In this document: positions 1 to 5,393 of the stretch, one piece after another
Position numbering within the stretch: the first letter of the stretch is position 1
Layout of the letters: each line of letters starts with the position of its first letter
NCBI GenBank assembly: GCA_001873585.1
Contig: MNZL01000045.1
Span: 1-6,473, forward strand
Origin: Rhodobacterales bacterium CG2_30_65_12
GTDB lineage: Bacteria > Pseudomonadota > Alphaproteobacteria > Rhodobacterales > Rhodobacteraceae
Length of the DNA stretch: 6,473 nucleotides
Direction of reading: 5' to 3'
Translations under genes and position numbers: made by a program
Notes under the pieces: generated by a model
Told to the model about the DNA's origin: nothing
What the model saw: only the letters and a program-made list of their open reading frames with translations
Databases searched by the model: none

Positions 1-1016
1 AGCCCGTAGAGCTACCCGAGGAAGCGCCCTTCGAGGCACCGCAGCCCTATGATCCGATGCCGGACATGCCACCGCCCGAGTTTGGCGGCGGTATGGCGGT
101 GACGATGCTGGCTGCCGATGGCGAGTTGGCCGAGAAACCCGGCATTCTCGGCCGGCTGTTTGGCCGCAAGGAAAAGCGCAGCGTCGTGCGCCGGGTGCTC
201 GACGACGCCATGCTCGAAAGCCTCGAAGAGCTGATGATCGCCGCCGATATGGGGGTGGATACCGCGATGCGGGTGACGGCCAATATCGCCGAGGGGCGGC
301 TGGGAAAGAAGCTTTCGGTTGACGAGATCAAGGCGCTGATGGCCGCCGAGATCGCCCGGATCATGGCGCCGGTGGCCCGGCCGATGCCGCTTTATGCCAA
401 GACGCCGCAGGTGGTGCTGGTGGTGGGGGTGAACGGCTCGGGCAAGACCACCACGATCGGCAAGCTCGCAAGCCAGTTCAAGGCCGCCGGCAAATCGGTG
501 GTGATCGCGGCGGGCGATACGTTTCGCGCTGCGGCGGTGGAGCAATTGCAGATCTGGGGGGAGCGCGCCGGTGTGCCGGTGCTGACTGCGCCGGAGGGCT
601 CCGACCCGGCGAGCCTTGCGTTTGACGCGATGGCGAAGGCGCGCGCCGACGGGGCCGATCTTTTGATGATCGACACCGCCGGGCGTCTGCAAAACCGCGC
701 CGATCTGATGGAGGAGCTGGCCAAGATCGTGCGGGTGATCCGCAAGCAGGACGAGACCGCGCCGCACAATACGCTGCTGGTGCTCGACGCCACCACTGGG
801 CAGAACGCGCTCAGTCAGGTCGAAACCTTTCGGAAAATGGCCGATGTCTCGGGCCTGATCATGACCAAGCTCGATGGCACCGCCAAGGGCGGTGTGCTGG
901 TGGCGCTGGCCGACAAGTTCGGCCTGCCGATCCACGCCATCGGCTTGGGCGAGCAGATCGACGATCTGGCACCCTTCGACCCGGAAGACTTCGCCCGTGC
1001 CCTCACCGGGGCCTGA
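1..1016 (+). CDS. ftsY: Signal recognition particle receptor FtsY (5' end missing)
   Basis: SRP-type GTPase that receives ribosome-nascent chain complexes bound to SRP (Ffh) at the inner membrane and passes them to SecYEG or YidC. The frame is open to the left edge (first whole codon at base 3), and the leading residues are Pro/Glu-rich like an FtsY acidic A domain. The gene therefore probably begins outside the window, although Met codons at 57 and 66 exist. Numbered from the Met at 57, a helical N domain spans about 40-110, followed by the NG GTPase. P-loop GVNGSGKTT is at 124-132, DTFRAAAVEQL at 154-164, DTAGR at 206-210, TKLDGTAKGG at 270-279, and the closing GLGEQIDDLAPFDPEDF at 296-312. 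All G motifs are intact and nothing suggests decay. The stop is TGA at 1014-1016. The following hairpin and new promoter suggest that transcription is largely separate from the next genes. Identity is certain; only the true start is unknown. Confidence 0.97.
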   Translation, partial: PVELPEEAPFEAPQPYDPMPDMPPPEFGGGMAVTMLAADGELAEKPGILGRLFGRKEKRSVVRRVLDDAMLESLEELMIAADMGVDTAMRVTANIAEGRLGKKLSVDEIKALMAAEIARIMAPVARPMPLYAKTPQVVLVVGVNGSGKTTTIGKLASQFKAAGKSVVIAAGDTFRAAAVEQLQIWGERAGVPVLTAPEGSDPASLAFDAMAKARADGADLLMIDTAGRLQNRADLMEELAKIVRVIRKQDETAPHNTLLVLDATTGQNALSQVETFRKMADVSGLIMTKLDGTAKGGVLVALADKFGLPIHAIGLGEQIDDLAPFDPEDFARALTGA

Positions 1017-1020
1017 CCGG

Positions 1021-1040
1021 GGCATGAGGATGCCATATTT
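1021..1040 (+). terminator. Possible weak intrinsic terminator after ftsY
   Basis: Five bases after the ftsY stop, GGCAT (1021-1025) and ATGCC (1030-1034) form a five-pair stem with a four-base loop, followed by ATATTTCT. The stem is short and the T tract is interrupted, so it would be a weak terminator at best. Its position between a stop codon and a new promoter is the main support. Confidence 0.35.
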
Positions 1041-1046
1041 CTCGTG

Positions 1047-1076
1047 TTGACTGTCGGGCGCGAGACCCGGTGTAAT
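1047..1076 (+). promoter_or_regulatory. Sigma-70-type promoter for the 1107-3166 operon
   Basis: A -35 element TTGACT (1047-1052, five of six consensus bases) and a -10 element TGTAAT (1071-1076, five of six) are separated by 18 bp. A start of transcription near 1083 is predicted, about 24 bases before the first downstream in-frame ATG at 1107. This argues against translation starting at the GTG at 1044, which would lie upstream of the transcript. It is the best promoter ahead of the three-gene run. Confidence 0.6.
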
Positions 1077-1106
1077 CCTTCGCCCGTGCCCTTTTACAAA
1101 CCAGAC

Positions 1107-1649
1107 ATGACCATGCCGAAGCGCCAGGAAGAAATGCAGATGCTGCTGAAGGGCACGCGCACGGCGATGTCTTTCGTCGCCGAGGCGCGGCGTCTGGCGA
1201 TCGCGCACCCCTATCCGGAGGCGGGGCAGGCAGGATACTCTTCGATGGCCGATGTGCTGGCGCGCACGGTGCTCTTCTCCAACTGGGAGGTGGTCGGGGC
1301 GGGGGCGCTGGTGCGCGCCGGATCGGTGGTGCGGATCGTCGAGGTCGGGCTGATGCCGGCTTTTCGCGCCGATGAGTTTTGCCGCCGGCTCAGCTGGCGG
1401 CTGCTCGCCGATGCCGCCCATGAGCTTGCCGACGTGGCGCAGGTTGAAGACGCGTTCCGCAAACCGTTGAACATCGCGGGCTTCATTGCCCGCCGTCAGG
1501 CCAACCGCGCCGAAGACAAGGCGGCGCGGCCGACGCCCATCGGCCGGCTCGAAATTCCGCCCCTGCCCGGTGCGCACCGGGGCCTGTCCGGGCGACCGGG
1601 GCGCGAGATCGAAGACCGGCCGCGCGCACCCAGGGGTGTGTTTCTTTGA
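1107..1649 (+). CDS. Unrecognised protein, first gene of the DMT-ispZ operon
   Basis: I do not recognise this protein. From the ATG at 1107 it has 180 residues. It is probably soluble and mixed alpha/beta. An amphipathic helix of about 25 residues comes first. A hydrophobic, Val-rich segment near residues 54-72 (VLFSNWEVVGAGALVRAGSV) could be strands but is too polar for a clear membrane helix. A helical Ala/Leu-rich part with FCRRLSWRLLADAAHELADV follows, then a basic, Pro/Gly-rich and probably disordered tail. Codons have the high GC3 of the neighbouring genes from 1107 on, which supports real coding. The start is uncertain: ATGs lie at 1107, 1113, 1134 and 1140. The only purine-rich site, AGGA at 1126-1129, favours 1140 (spacing 10) or 1134 (spacing 4). 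The GTG at 1044 lies before the predicted transcript. Its stop overlaps the next gene's start, suggesting translational coupling with the permease. No function is proposed. Confidence 0.7.
   Translation: MTMPKRQEEMQMLLKGTRTAMSFVAEARRLAIAHPYPEAGQAGYSSMADVLARTVLFSNWEVVGAGALVRAGSVVRIVEVGLMPAFRADEFCRRLSWRLLADAAHELADVAQVEDAFRKPLNIAGFIARRQANRAEDKAARPTPIGRLEIPPLPGAHRGLSGRPGREIEDRPRAPRGVFL
1632..1636 (+). promoter_or_regulatory. Ribosome binding site deciding the TTG start of the permease
   Basis: AGGGG at 1632-1636 lies nine bases before the TTG at 1646-1648. No ATG lies near it in that frame, and no other candidate start upstream has a better site. It lies inside the last codons of the preceding gene, so ribosomes finishing that gene would be delivered to this start. 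Confidence 0.5.
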
Positions 1650-2548
1650 GCGACTGGATCGGCGCGATCGAGGGCACCGCAGCCGGGCATCAGGCGGCGC
1701 TGGCGCTGGCGCTGATGGCGGCCCTGTTGCACGCGCTGTTTGGGGCGCTGCAAAAGGGGCGGCACGATCCCTGGCTCTCTCGCGGGGCGATTGATCTTGC
1801 CTACGGGGTGATGGCCACCCCGGTTGCGTTGTTCGTGGTGCCCTGGCCAGACGCCTCGCTCATTGCGTTCTTTGGTCTCGTCTGGCTGATCCACGTTGGT
1901 TACAAGCTCGCGCAAGCCTGGACCTACACGCTCGGTTCCTACACCGTGGTCTATCCGGTGGTGCGCGGGACCGGGCCGTTATTTACGGTGATCGGGGCCG
2001 GGCTCGTGTTTGGCGAGCACTTCACGCCCGGGCAATGGCTCGGCGTGGCCACGCTGGTGGTCGGCATCTACGGGCTCGCGCTTTACAATCTCGCGCATTG
2101 GCAGCTTGGCCGCGACAAGCTCAAGCCTGCGTTGGCGATGGCGGTACTCACCGGCGGCTTTGTTGCGCTCTACACCACGGTTGATGCCTGGGGCATCCGC
2201 GCCACACCCGATCCGTTCACCTTTCTTGCCTGGTTTTTCATGATCGACGGCTTTTTCTTTCCCATCCTCGCCGCCCGGCGCTGGCTGCGGATGGACACCC
2301 GACCGGCGCTTGGGCCACTCGCCCTTCGCGGCCTGATCGGGGCGGTGGTGGCGTTTTTCTCGTTCGGCGCGATCATGCTGGCGACCCGGCTTGATCAGGT
2401 TGGCCAGGCGGCGGTGCTGCGCGAGACTTCAACGGTCTTTGCCGCGCTGATCGGCTGGCTGGTGCTGGGCGAAACGGCCGGCCCGCGCCGGATCATGTTG
2501 ATGGCTTTGATCGCGCTCGGGGCTGTGATAGTGCAGGCCGCAGCATAG
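1646..2548 (+). CDS. EamA/DMT-family permease
   Basis: Inner-membrane permease of the drug/metabolite transporter superfamily, substrate unknown. The 300 residues fit ten membrane helices in two EamA halves. Approximate helices: 16-34, 49-66, 71-90, 98-123, 129-149, 159-182, 189-210, 226-248, 257-275 and 282-298. Family-like features are the Gly/Pro-rich YPVVRGTGPLFTVIGA segment (103-118) followed by FGE (122-124) in half one, and the matching RETSTVFAALIGW followed by LGE in half two. The start is TTG at 1646, whose last two bases belong to the TGA (1647-1649) of the previous gene. An AGGGG site precedes it, and the N-terminal residues read naturally from this point. The first ATG inside the frame would remove much of helix one. 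ispZ begins nine bases after its stop, so the three genes look like one transcript. The family is clear; export of an amino acid or metabolite is only the family expectation. Confidence 0.9.
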   Translation: MSDWIGAIEGTAAGHQAALALALMAALLHALFGALQKGRHDPWLSRGAIDLAYGVMATPVALFVVPWPDASLIAFFGLVWLIHVGYKLAQAWTYTLGSYTVVYPVVRGTGPLFTVIGAGLVFGEHFTPGQWLGVATLVVGIYGLALYNLAHWQLGRDKLKPALAMAVLTGGFVALYTTVDAWGIRATPDPFTFLAWFFMIDGFFFPILAARRWLRMDTRPALGPLALRGLIGAVVAFFSFGAIMLATRLDQVGQAAVLRETSTVFAALIGWLVLGETAGPRRIMLMALIALGAVIVQAAA

Positions 2549-2557
2549 GGGAGCCGC

Positions 2558-3166
2558 ATGAGCCAGAAAACGATCAGACCGGGGCTGAAACTCGCGCTCG
2601 AATACGGGCCGATCATCGCGTTTTTCATCGGCTATATCGCCTTGAGGGATCGCGCGTTTAGCTTGGCCGGCACCGAGTATTCCGGCTTTGTTGCCGTCAC
2701 GGCGATGTTCATCCCGCTCTTGGCGCTGGCGACCTTCGTCCAGTGGCGGCTGTCGGGGCACATCTCGAAAATGCAGATCGCCACGCTGGTGCTGGTGGTG
2801 GTGTTTGGCGGGCTTTCGATCTGGTTCAACGACGAGCGCTTCTTCAAGATGAAGCCAACGATGATCTATCTGTTGTTCGCCGGGATTCTGGCCTTCGGGC
2901 TGATGCGCGGGCACAGCTACCTTGAAGCGGTGATGGATCAGGCCATGCCGCTCACCCGCGAAGGCTGGATGGTGCTCACCAAGCGGCTGGCGCTGTTCTT
3001 TCTCGCCCTCGCCGTGGCCAACGAGGCGATCTGGCGCTCGATGAGCACCGACGCCTGGGTGAGCTTCAAGACTTTCGGCCTGCCGCTGTCGGTTTTCGCC
3101 TTCTTCATGGCGCAGTCGCGGCTGTTTGCCCGGCATGGGACGGCGGAGGAAGACAAAGAAAGCTGA
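2558..3166 (+). CDS. ispZ: Inner-membrane protein YciB / IspZ (intracellular septation protein A family)
   Basis: Polytopic inner-membrane protein linked in enterobacteria to cell-envelope synthesis and septation, with interactions reported with elongation and division proteins; its biochemical role is not established. The 202 residues show the family pattern: LEYGPIIAFFIGY (14-26) in helix one, further helices near 42-62, 71-90, 101-117, 142-158 and 173-187, then NDERFFKMKPT (91-101), RLALFFLALAVANEAIWR (143-160) and WVSFKTFGLPL (167-177). Length is near the usual 180-210. A close GGGAG site (2549-2553) precedes the ATG, and the gene follows the permease by nine bases, so co-transcription is very likely. 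The C-terminus is short, charged and cytoplasmic-looking. The TGA stop (3164-3166) lies inside the left arm of a large palindrome, the probable end of the operon transcript. Confidence 0.95.
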   Translation: MSQKTIRPGLKLALEYGPIIAFFIGYIALRDRAFSLAGTEYSGFVAVTAMFIPLLALATFVQWRLSGHISKMQIATLVLVVVFGGLSIWFNDERFFKMKPTMIYLLFAGILAFGLMRGHSYLEAVMDQAMPLTREGWMVLTKRLALFFLALAVANEAIWRSMSTDAWVSFKTFGLPLSVFAFFMAQSRLFARHGTAEEDKES

Positions 3167-3259
3167 TGGTGCTTTTTCCTGGTTCAAATACTCAAGAACC
3201 ACCGCGGCCTGCGCGGCGCTGACTTTTGAGTATTTTTTCCAGGAAAAAGCACAATCAGC
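3162..3259. repeat. 98-bp imperfect palindrome between convergent genes, possible bidirectional terminator
   Basis: Outer arms 3162-3182 and 3239-3259 match in inverted orientation at 20 of 21 bases (only 3168 differs). After a three-base mismatch, AAATACTCAA (3186-3195) pairs perfectly with TTGAGTATTT (3226-3235). A central hairpin CCGCG (3202-3206)/CGCGG (3212-3216) closes the structure. The ispZ stop (3164-3166) and the stop of the minus-strand GST gene (3255-3257) lie at exactly mirrored positions. A T6 tract (3233-3238) ends the inner stem on the plus strand, so that strand could terminate there. The minus strand lacks a comparable tract after its stem. It may instead be a dispersed repeat: similar 'GAGTATTT...AGGAAAAAGC' strings at gene ends are something I recall from Rhodobacteraceae genomes, without having checked. 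Confidence 0.8.
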
Positions 3260-3956
3260 GTTTGAACAGGATCTTTGCCGCCGCTTTGTTGTCAGCCACG
3301 TTTGCCAGCCGTTTGTGTGCCCCCACTGCCATGCCGCGCTGCACGGCGGGGCGCGCTGCCAGCTCGCCCAGCCAGCGCGCGAGGTGGGGCTTGTCGTCGA
3401 GGGTTTGCTCCTGGCCCTGCCACAGCGAGGCCCAGCCGTAGCTTGCCATGTCGGCGACGGTGTAGTCATCGCCGGCGAGGTAGCGGTGCTCGGCGAGCCG
3501 GCGCTCCATCACGCCATAGAGCCGGGCGGTTTCGGCGCGGTAACGGTCTTTGGCGTAAGCCAGATCTTGGGGCGGATCGAGCTGGGGGGCGTATTTCAGG
3601 AAGTGATGCGCTTGGCCCGCCATCGGCCCGAGCCCGCCGACCTGCCAGAACAGCCATTCCTCAACCGCCACCCGCGCGCGCGCGCCGTCGCCGGAAAACC
3701 GGCCGGTTTTCCGGGCGAGATAGAGAAGGATCGCGCCGGATTCAAACACGCTGATCGGCGCGCCGTCCGGGCCCACCGGGTCGATGATCGCCGGCATCCG
3801 GTTGTTGGGGGCGATCTTCAGAAAATCGGGGGCGAACTGGTCGCCTTTGCCGATATCGACGTAAGCCACCTTGTAGGGCAGGCCCATCTCTTCCAGCGCA
3901 ATGGTGATTTTCCAGCCGTTTGGCGTGGGCCAGTAATATAGCTCGATCGGCGTCAT
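3255..3956 (-). CDS. Glutathione S-transferase, YfcG/YghU (Nu-like) type
   Basis: Cytosolic GST-fold protein of 233 residues, probably acting in glutathione-dependent thiol/disulfide or peroxide chemistry. The thioredoxin-like N domain (about 1-85) carries TPNGWKITIALEE (11-23); T11 and N13 occupy the places of the Thr and Asn that contact glutathione sulfur in E. coli YfcG. GDQF (38-41), PNNRMPAI (50-57, with the cis-proline after M54) and FESGAILLYLA (71-81, Glu-Ser holding the glutathione gamma-glutamyl group) follow. The helical C domain covers about 92-210 and has the usual ERRLAEHRYLAGDDYTVADM segment (151-170). There is no N-terminal catalytic Cys or Ser, which fits the Nu group rather than beta or omega. 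The start ATG (3954-3956 on the complement) has AGGAG six bases upstream (3963-3967). The gene is monocistronic as far as seen: divergent from metZ and convergent with ispZ. Physiological substrate is unknown; family confidence is high. Confidence 0.93.
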   Translation of the reverse strand: MTPIELYYWPTPNGWKITIALEEMGLPYKVAYVDIGKGDQFAPDFLKIAPNNRMPAIIDPVGPDGAPISVFESGAILLYLARKTGRFSGDGARARVAVEEWLFWQVGGLGPMAGQAHHFLKYAPQLDPPQDLAYAKDRYRAETARLYGVMERRLAEHRYLAGDDYTVADMASYGWASLWQGQEQTLDDKPHLARWLGELAARPAVQRGMAVGAHKRLANVADNKAAAKILFKR

Positions 3957-3970
3957 GGCAGGCTCCTGGT

Positions 3971-3985
3971 GGTGACGCGCTCACC
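3971..3985. repeat. Short perfect inverted repeat upstream of the GST gene
   Basis: GGTGA (3971-3975) and TCACC (3981-3985) flank CGCGC. An overlapping pair, GACGC (3974-3978) and GCGTC (3988-3992), is spaced by nine bases. They lie 15-36 bases upstream of the GST ATG, next to its ribosome binding site. They could be an operator or an mRNA hairpin near the site. Short palindromes are common in GC-rich DNA, so the functional claim is weak. Confidence 0.35.
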
Positions 3986-3995
3986 CTGCGTCGGC

Positions 3996-4024
3996 TTGAC
4001 CCAGGGGGCAAGTCACGCTAGCGA
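3996..4024 (+). promoter_or_regulatory. Putative promoter of the metZ riboswitch leader
   Basis: A -35 element TTGACC (3996-4001, five of six) is followed after 17 bp by TAGCGA (4019-4024), a poor -10 with only its first two bases agreeing with consensus. The predicted transcript start, near 4031, falls at the first base of aptamer stem P1, which is the support for this placement. A partial palindrome (CTTG-A-CCC, AGG, GGG-CAAG; 3995-4012) overlaps the -35 and could bind a regulator. Confidence 0.45.
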
Positions 4025-4028
4025 GACC

Positions 4029-4086
4029 CTGAGGCGATTTGGCCACCGGATTGCGGGCCTCGTAAAACATTCCGCTAAAGAGGTCG
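4029..4086 (+). ncRNA. SAM-II riboswitch aptamer in the metZ leader
   Basis: Matches the SAM-II (SAM-alpha, metA motif) H-type pseudoknot. P1 is GAGGC (4031-4035) with GCCTC (4057-4061). The loop carries the conserved GATTTGG (4036-4042) and ATTGC (4050-4054). After P1, a short A-rich joint (4063-4070) leads to the conserved GCTAAAG (4074-4080). Pseudoknot pairs are visible: CGGA (4047-4050) with TCCG (4071-4074), and GGCC (4041-4044) with GGTC (4082-4085, one G-U). The class binds S-adenosylmethionine and lowers expression of methionine-synthesis genes in alphaproteobacteria. Its position directly upstream of metZ is the expected one. The match rests on remembered consensus and hand pairing, not on a covariance search. 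Confidence 0.93.
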
Positions 4087-4098
4087 AGGACGTTTCGC

Positions 4099-4124
4099 CC
4101 CGGCTTTGAGGCCGGGTTTTTTTT
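4099..4124 (+). terminator. Intrinsic terminator (attenuator) between SAM-II aptamer and metZ
   Basis: CCCGGC (4099-4104) pairs with GCCGGG (4111-4116) around a six-base loop, followed directly by eight T (4117-4124). This is a textbook rho-independent terminator 13 bases before the metZ ATG. As no gene ends just upstream on this strand, it must act on the leader. GAGGCC (4108-4113), covering loop end and 3' arm, can also pair perfectly with GGCCTC (4056-4061), the 3' strand of aptamer P1. Aptamer folding would free the terminator and loss of SAM would block it. A second alternative, CCTCG (4058-4062) with CGAGG (4085-4089), also competes with P1. Confidence 0.88.
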
Positions 4125-4137
4125 GCCGGAGGCGGGC

Positions 4138-5307
4138 ATGGACGACTGGAAAGCGAAGACGAAAGCGGTGCATGGCGGTGTGCGGCGCTCGCAATACGGC
4201 GAGGTGGCCGAGGCGATCTTTCTCACCCAGGGGTTTGTCTATGCCTCGCCCGAACAGGCCGAGGCGCGGTTTGTCGAGTGCGGGCCTGACGAGTTTATCT
4301 ATGCCCGCTACGGCAACCCCACAGTGCGGATGTTTGAAGATCGTCTCGCCGCGATCGAGGGTTGCGAAGACGGCTTTGGCGTGGCTTCTGGCATGGCGGC
4401 GGTAAACGTGACGCTGATGGCTGTGGCCAAGCCCGGCATGCGTATCGTCGCCGCGAGGGCGCTGTTTGGCTCTTGCCTTTACATCCTGGAATGGCTGGCG
4501 AACTTCGGGGTTGAGGTGGTCTATGTCGACGGCCGGGCCGAGGCGGAGTGGCGTGCGGCGATCACGCCGGGCACCGATCTGGTATTTGTCGAGACAATCT
4601 CGAACCCGACGCTTGAGGTGATCGACCTCGCAGCGGTGGCAGGGCTGGCGCATGTCGTGGGCGCGCTCATGGTGGTCGACAACACCTTTGCCAGCCCGGT
4701 TGGCGCGAGTGCAGCGGCGCAGGGGGCCGACGTGGTGATCTATTCCACCACCAAGCATATCGACGGTGGCGGGCGCGGGCTTGGCGGCGTGGTGCTGGGC
4801 AGTGCCGAGTTCATCCGGGGCACCTTTGAGCCCTACGCCAAGCACACCGGCGCGGCGCTGAGCCCGTTCAACGCCTGGATGCACCTCAAGGCGCTGGAAA
4901 CGCTCGATCTGCGGGTGCGCGCGATGGCCGCGAGCGCGGCCCGGATCGCCGCCGCGCTCGATGGCCACCCCAAGCTCGCCCGGCTGGTCTACCCCGGGCT
5001 TGGCTCGCACCCCGAGCACGCGGTGGCGGCGCGGCAGATGGATCATGGCGGCACGATGCTGGCGCTTGACCTCGCGGGCGGCAAGGCGGCGGCTTTTTCC
5101 TTTCTCAACGCGCTTCACATCCCCGTGATCTCGAACAACCTTGGCGATGCAAAATCCATCGTCACCCACCCGGCCACGACCACCCACCAACGCCTGCCCG
5201 ACGAACAAAAAAAGCTGCTCGGCATCACCCCGGGGCTGGTGCGGTTTTCGGTCGGGCTTGAGGATGCGGGCGACCTCGTGGCGGACATTCTCGCGGCATT
5301 GGAGTGA
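4138..5307 (+). CDS. metZ: O-succinylhomoserine sulfhydrylase
   Basis: PLP enzyme of the Cys/Met metabolism family that makes homocysteine directly from O-succinylhomoserine (possibly O-acetylhomoserine) and sulfide, in the cytoplasm. It is 389 residues long, the normal size. Visible motifs: YARYGNPT (55-62, Tyr/Arg phosphate contacts from the partner subunit), ASGMAAV (83-89), ETISNPTLEVID (152-163), VVDNTFASP (179-187, D181 under the pyridine nitrogen), and YSTTKHIDG (202-210) with the Schiff-base lysine K206. HIDG after the lysine points to MetZ rather than MetB or MetC. The ATG at 4138 follows a GGAGG site (4128-4132) by five bases; an in-frame TTG at 4123 lies in the terminator T tract and is rejected. 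Expression is probably set by the SAM-II riboswitch and attenuator upstream. The usual Gln and Cys of the DGQGRCLGG loop are both Gly here (211 and 214). MetY-like activity on O-acetylhomoserine cannot be excluded. Confidence 0.93.
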   Translation: MDDWKAKTKAVHGGVRRSQYGEVAEAIFLTQGFVYASPEQAEARFVECGPDEFIYARYGNPTVRMFEDRLAAIEGCEDGFGVASGMAAVNVTLMAVAKPGMRIVAARALFGSCLYILEWLANFGVEVVYVDGRAEAEWRAAITPGTDLVFVETISNPTLEVIDLAAVAGLAHVVGALMVVDNTFASPVGASAAAQGADVVIYSTTKHIDGGGRGLGGVVLGSAEFIRGTFEPYAKHTGAALSPFNAWMHLKALETLDLRVRAMAASAARIAAALDGHPKLARLVYPGLGSHPEHAVAARQMDHGGTMLALDLAGGKAAAFSFLNALHIPVISNNLGDAKSIVTHPATTTHQRLPDEQKKLLGITPGLVRFSVGLEDAGDLVADILAALE

Positions 5308-5334
5308 TCCGGGCCGATATCCTGAGCGTAATGC

Positions 5335-5363
5335 TTGGGAATTCAGCCCCGTGGCCCTATATT
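5335..5363 (+). promoter_or_regulatory. Sigma-70-type promoter of folE2
   Basis: TTGGGA (5335-5340, four of six) and TATATT (5358-5363, five of six) are separated by exactly 17 bp in the short gap after metZ. Transcription would start near 5370, giving a leader of about 24 bases. A TTGACC at 5373-5378 is too close to the start codon to be a useful -35. I see no terminator hairpin for metZ in this gap, so some read-through from metZ is possible. Confidence 0.6.
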
Positions 5364-5393
5364 GAGGGTCCGTTGACCTGGGAGGGTGCCGGC

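Noticed and set aside
1044..1106. GTG at 1044 as the start of the unknown gene
   Set aside because: It overlaps a strong predicted promoter, so the codon would lie upstream of the transcript start near 1083. It also has no ribosome site.
12..1577. Very long open frame (521 codons) on the minus strand opposite ftsY and the unknown gene
   Set aside because: Its Arg/His/Gln-rich product has no recognisable domain, and it mirrors the codon bias of the real plus-strand genes. The same applies to 2429-3469, 4075-5208 and 5343-6452 on the minus strand.
3126..3941. Plus-strand open frame of 271 codons across the GST gene
   Set aside because: It is antisense to a well-supported GST with all family motifs and a good ribosome binding site, and its own product is low-complexity and unrecognisable.
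4099..4124. Terminator of a gene transcribed from the left
   Set aside because: The gene to the left (GST) runs on the opposite strand, so the structure can only serve the metZ leader transcript.
4123..4137. TTG at 4123 as the metZ start
   Set aside because: It lies in the T tract of the attenuator and before the GGAGG site that clearly serves the ATG at 4138.
5308..5393. Zur box or other metal-responsive operator upstream of folE2
   Set aside because: folE2 is zinc-regulated in some bacteria, but I found no AT-rich palindrome of that kind in this gap.
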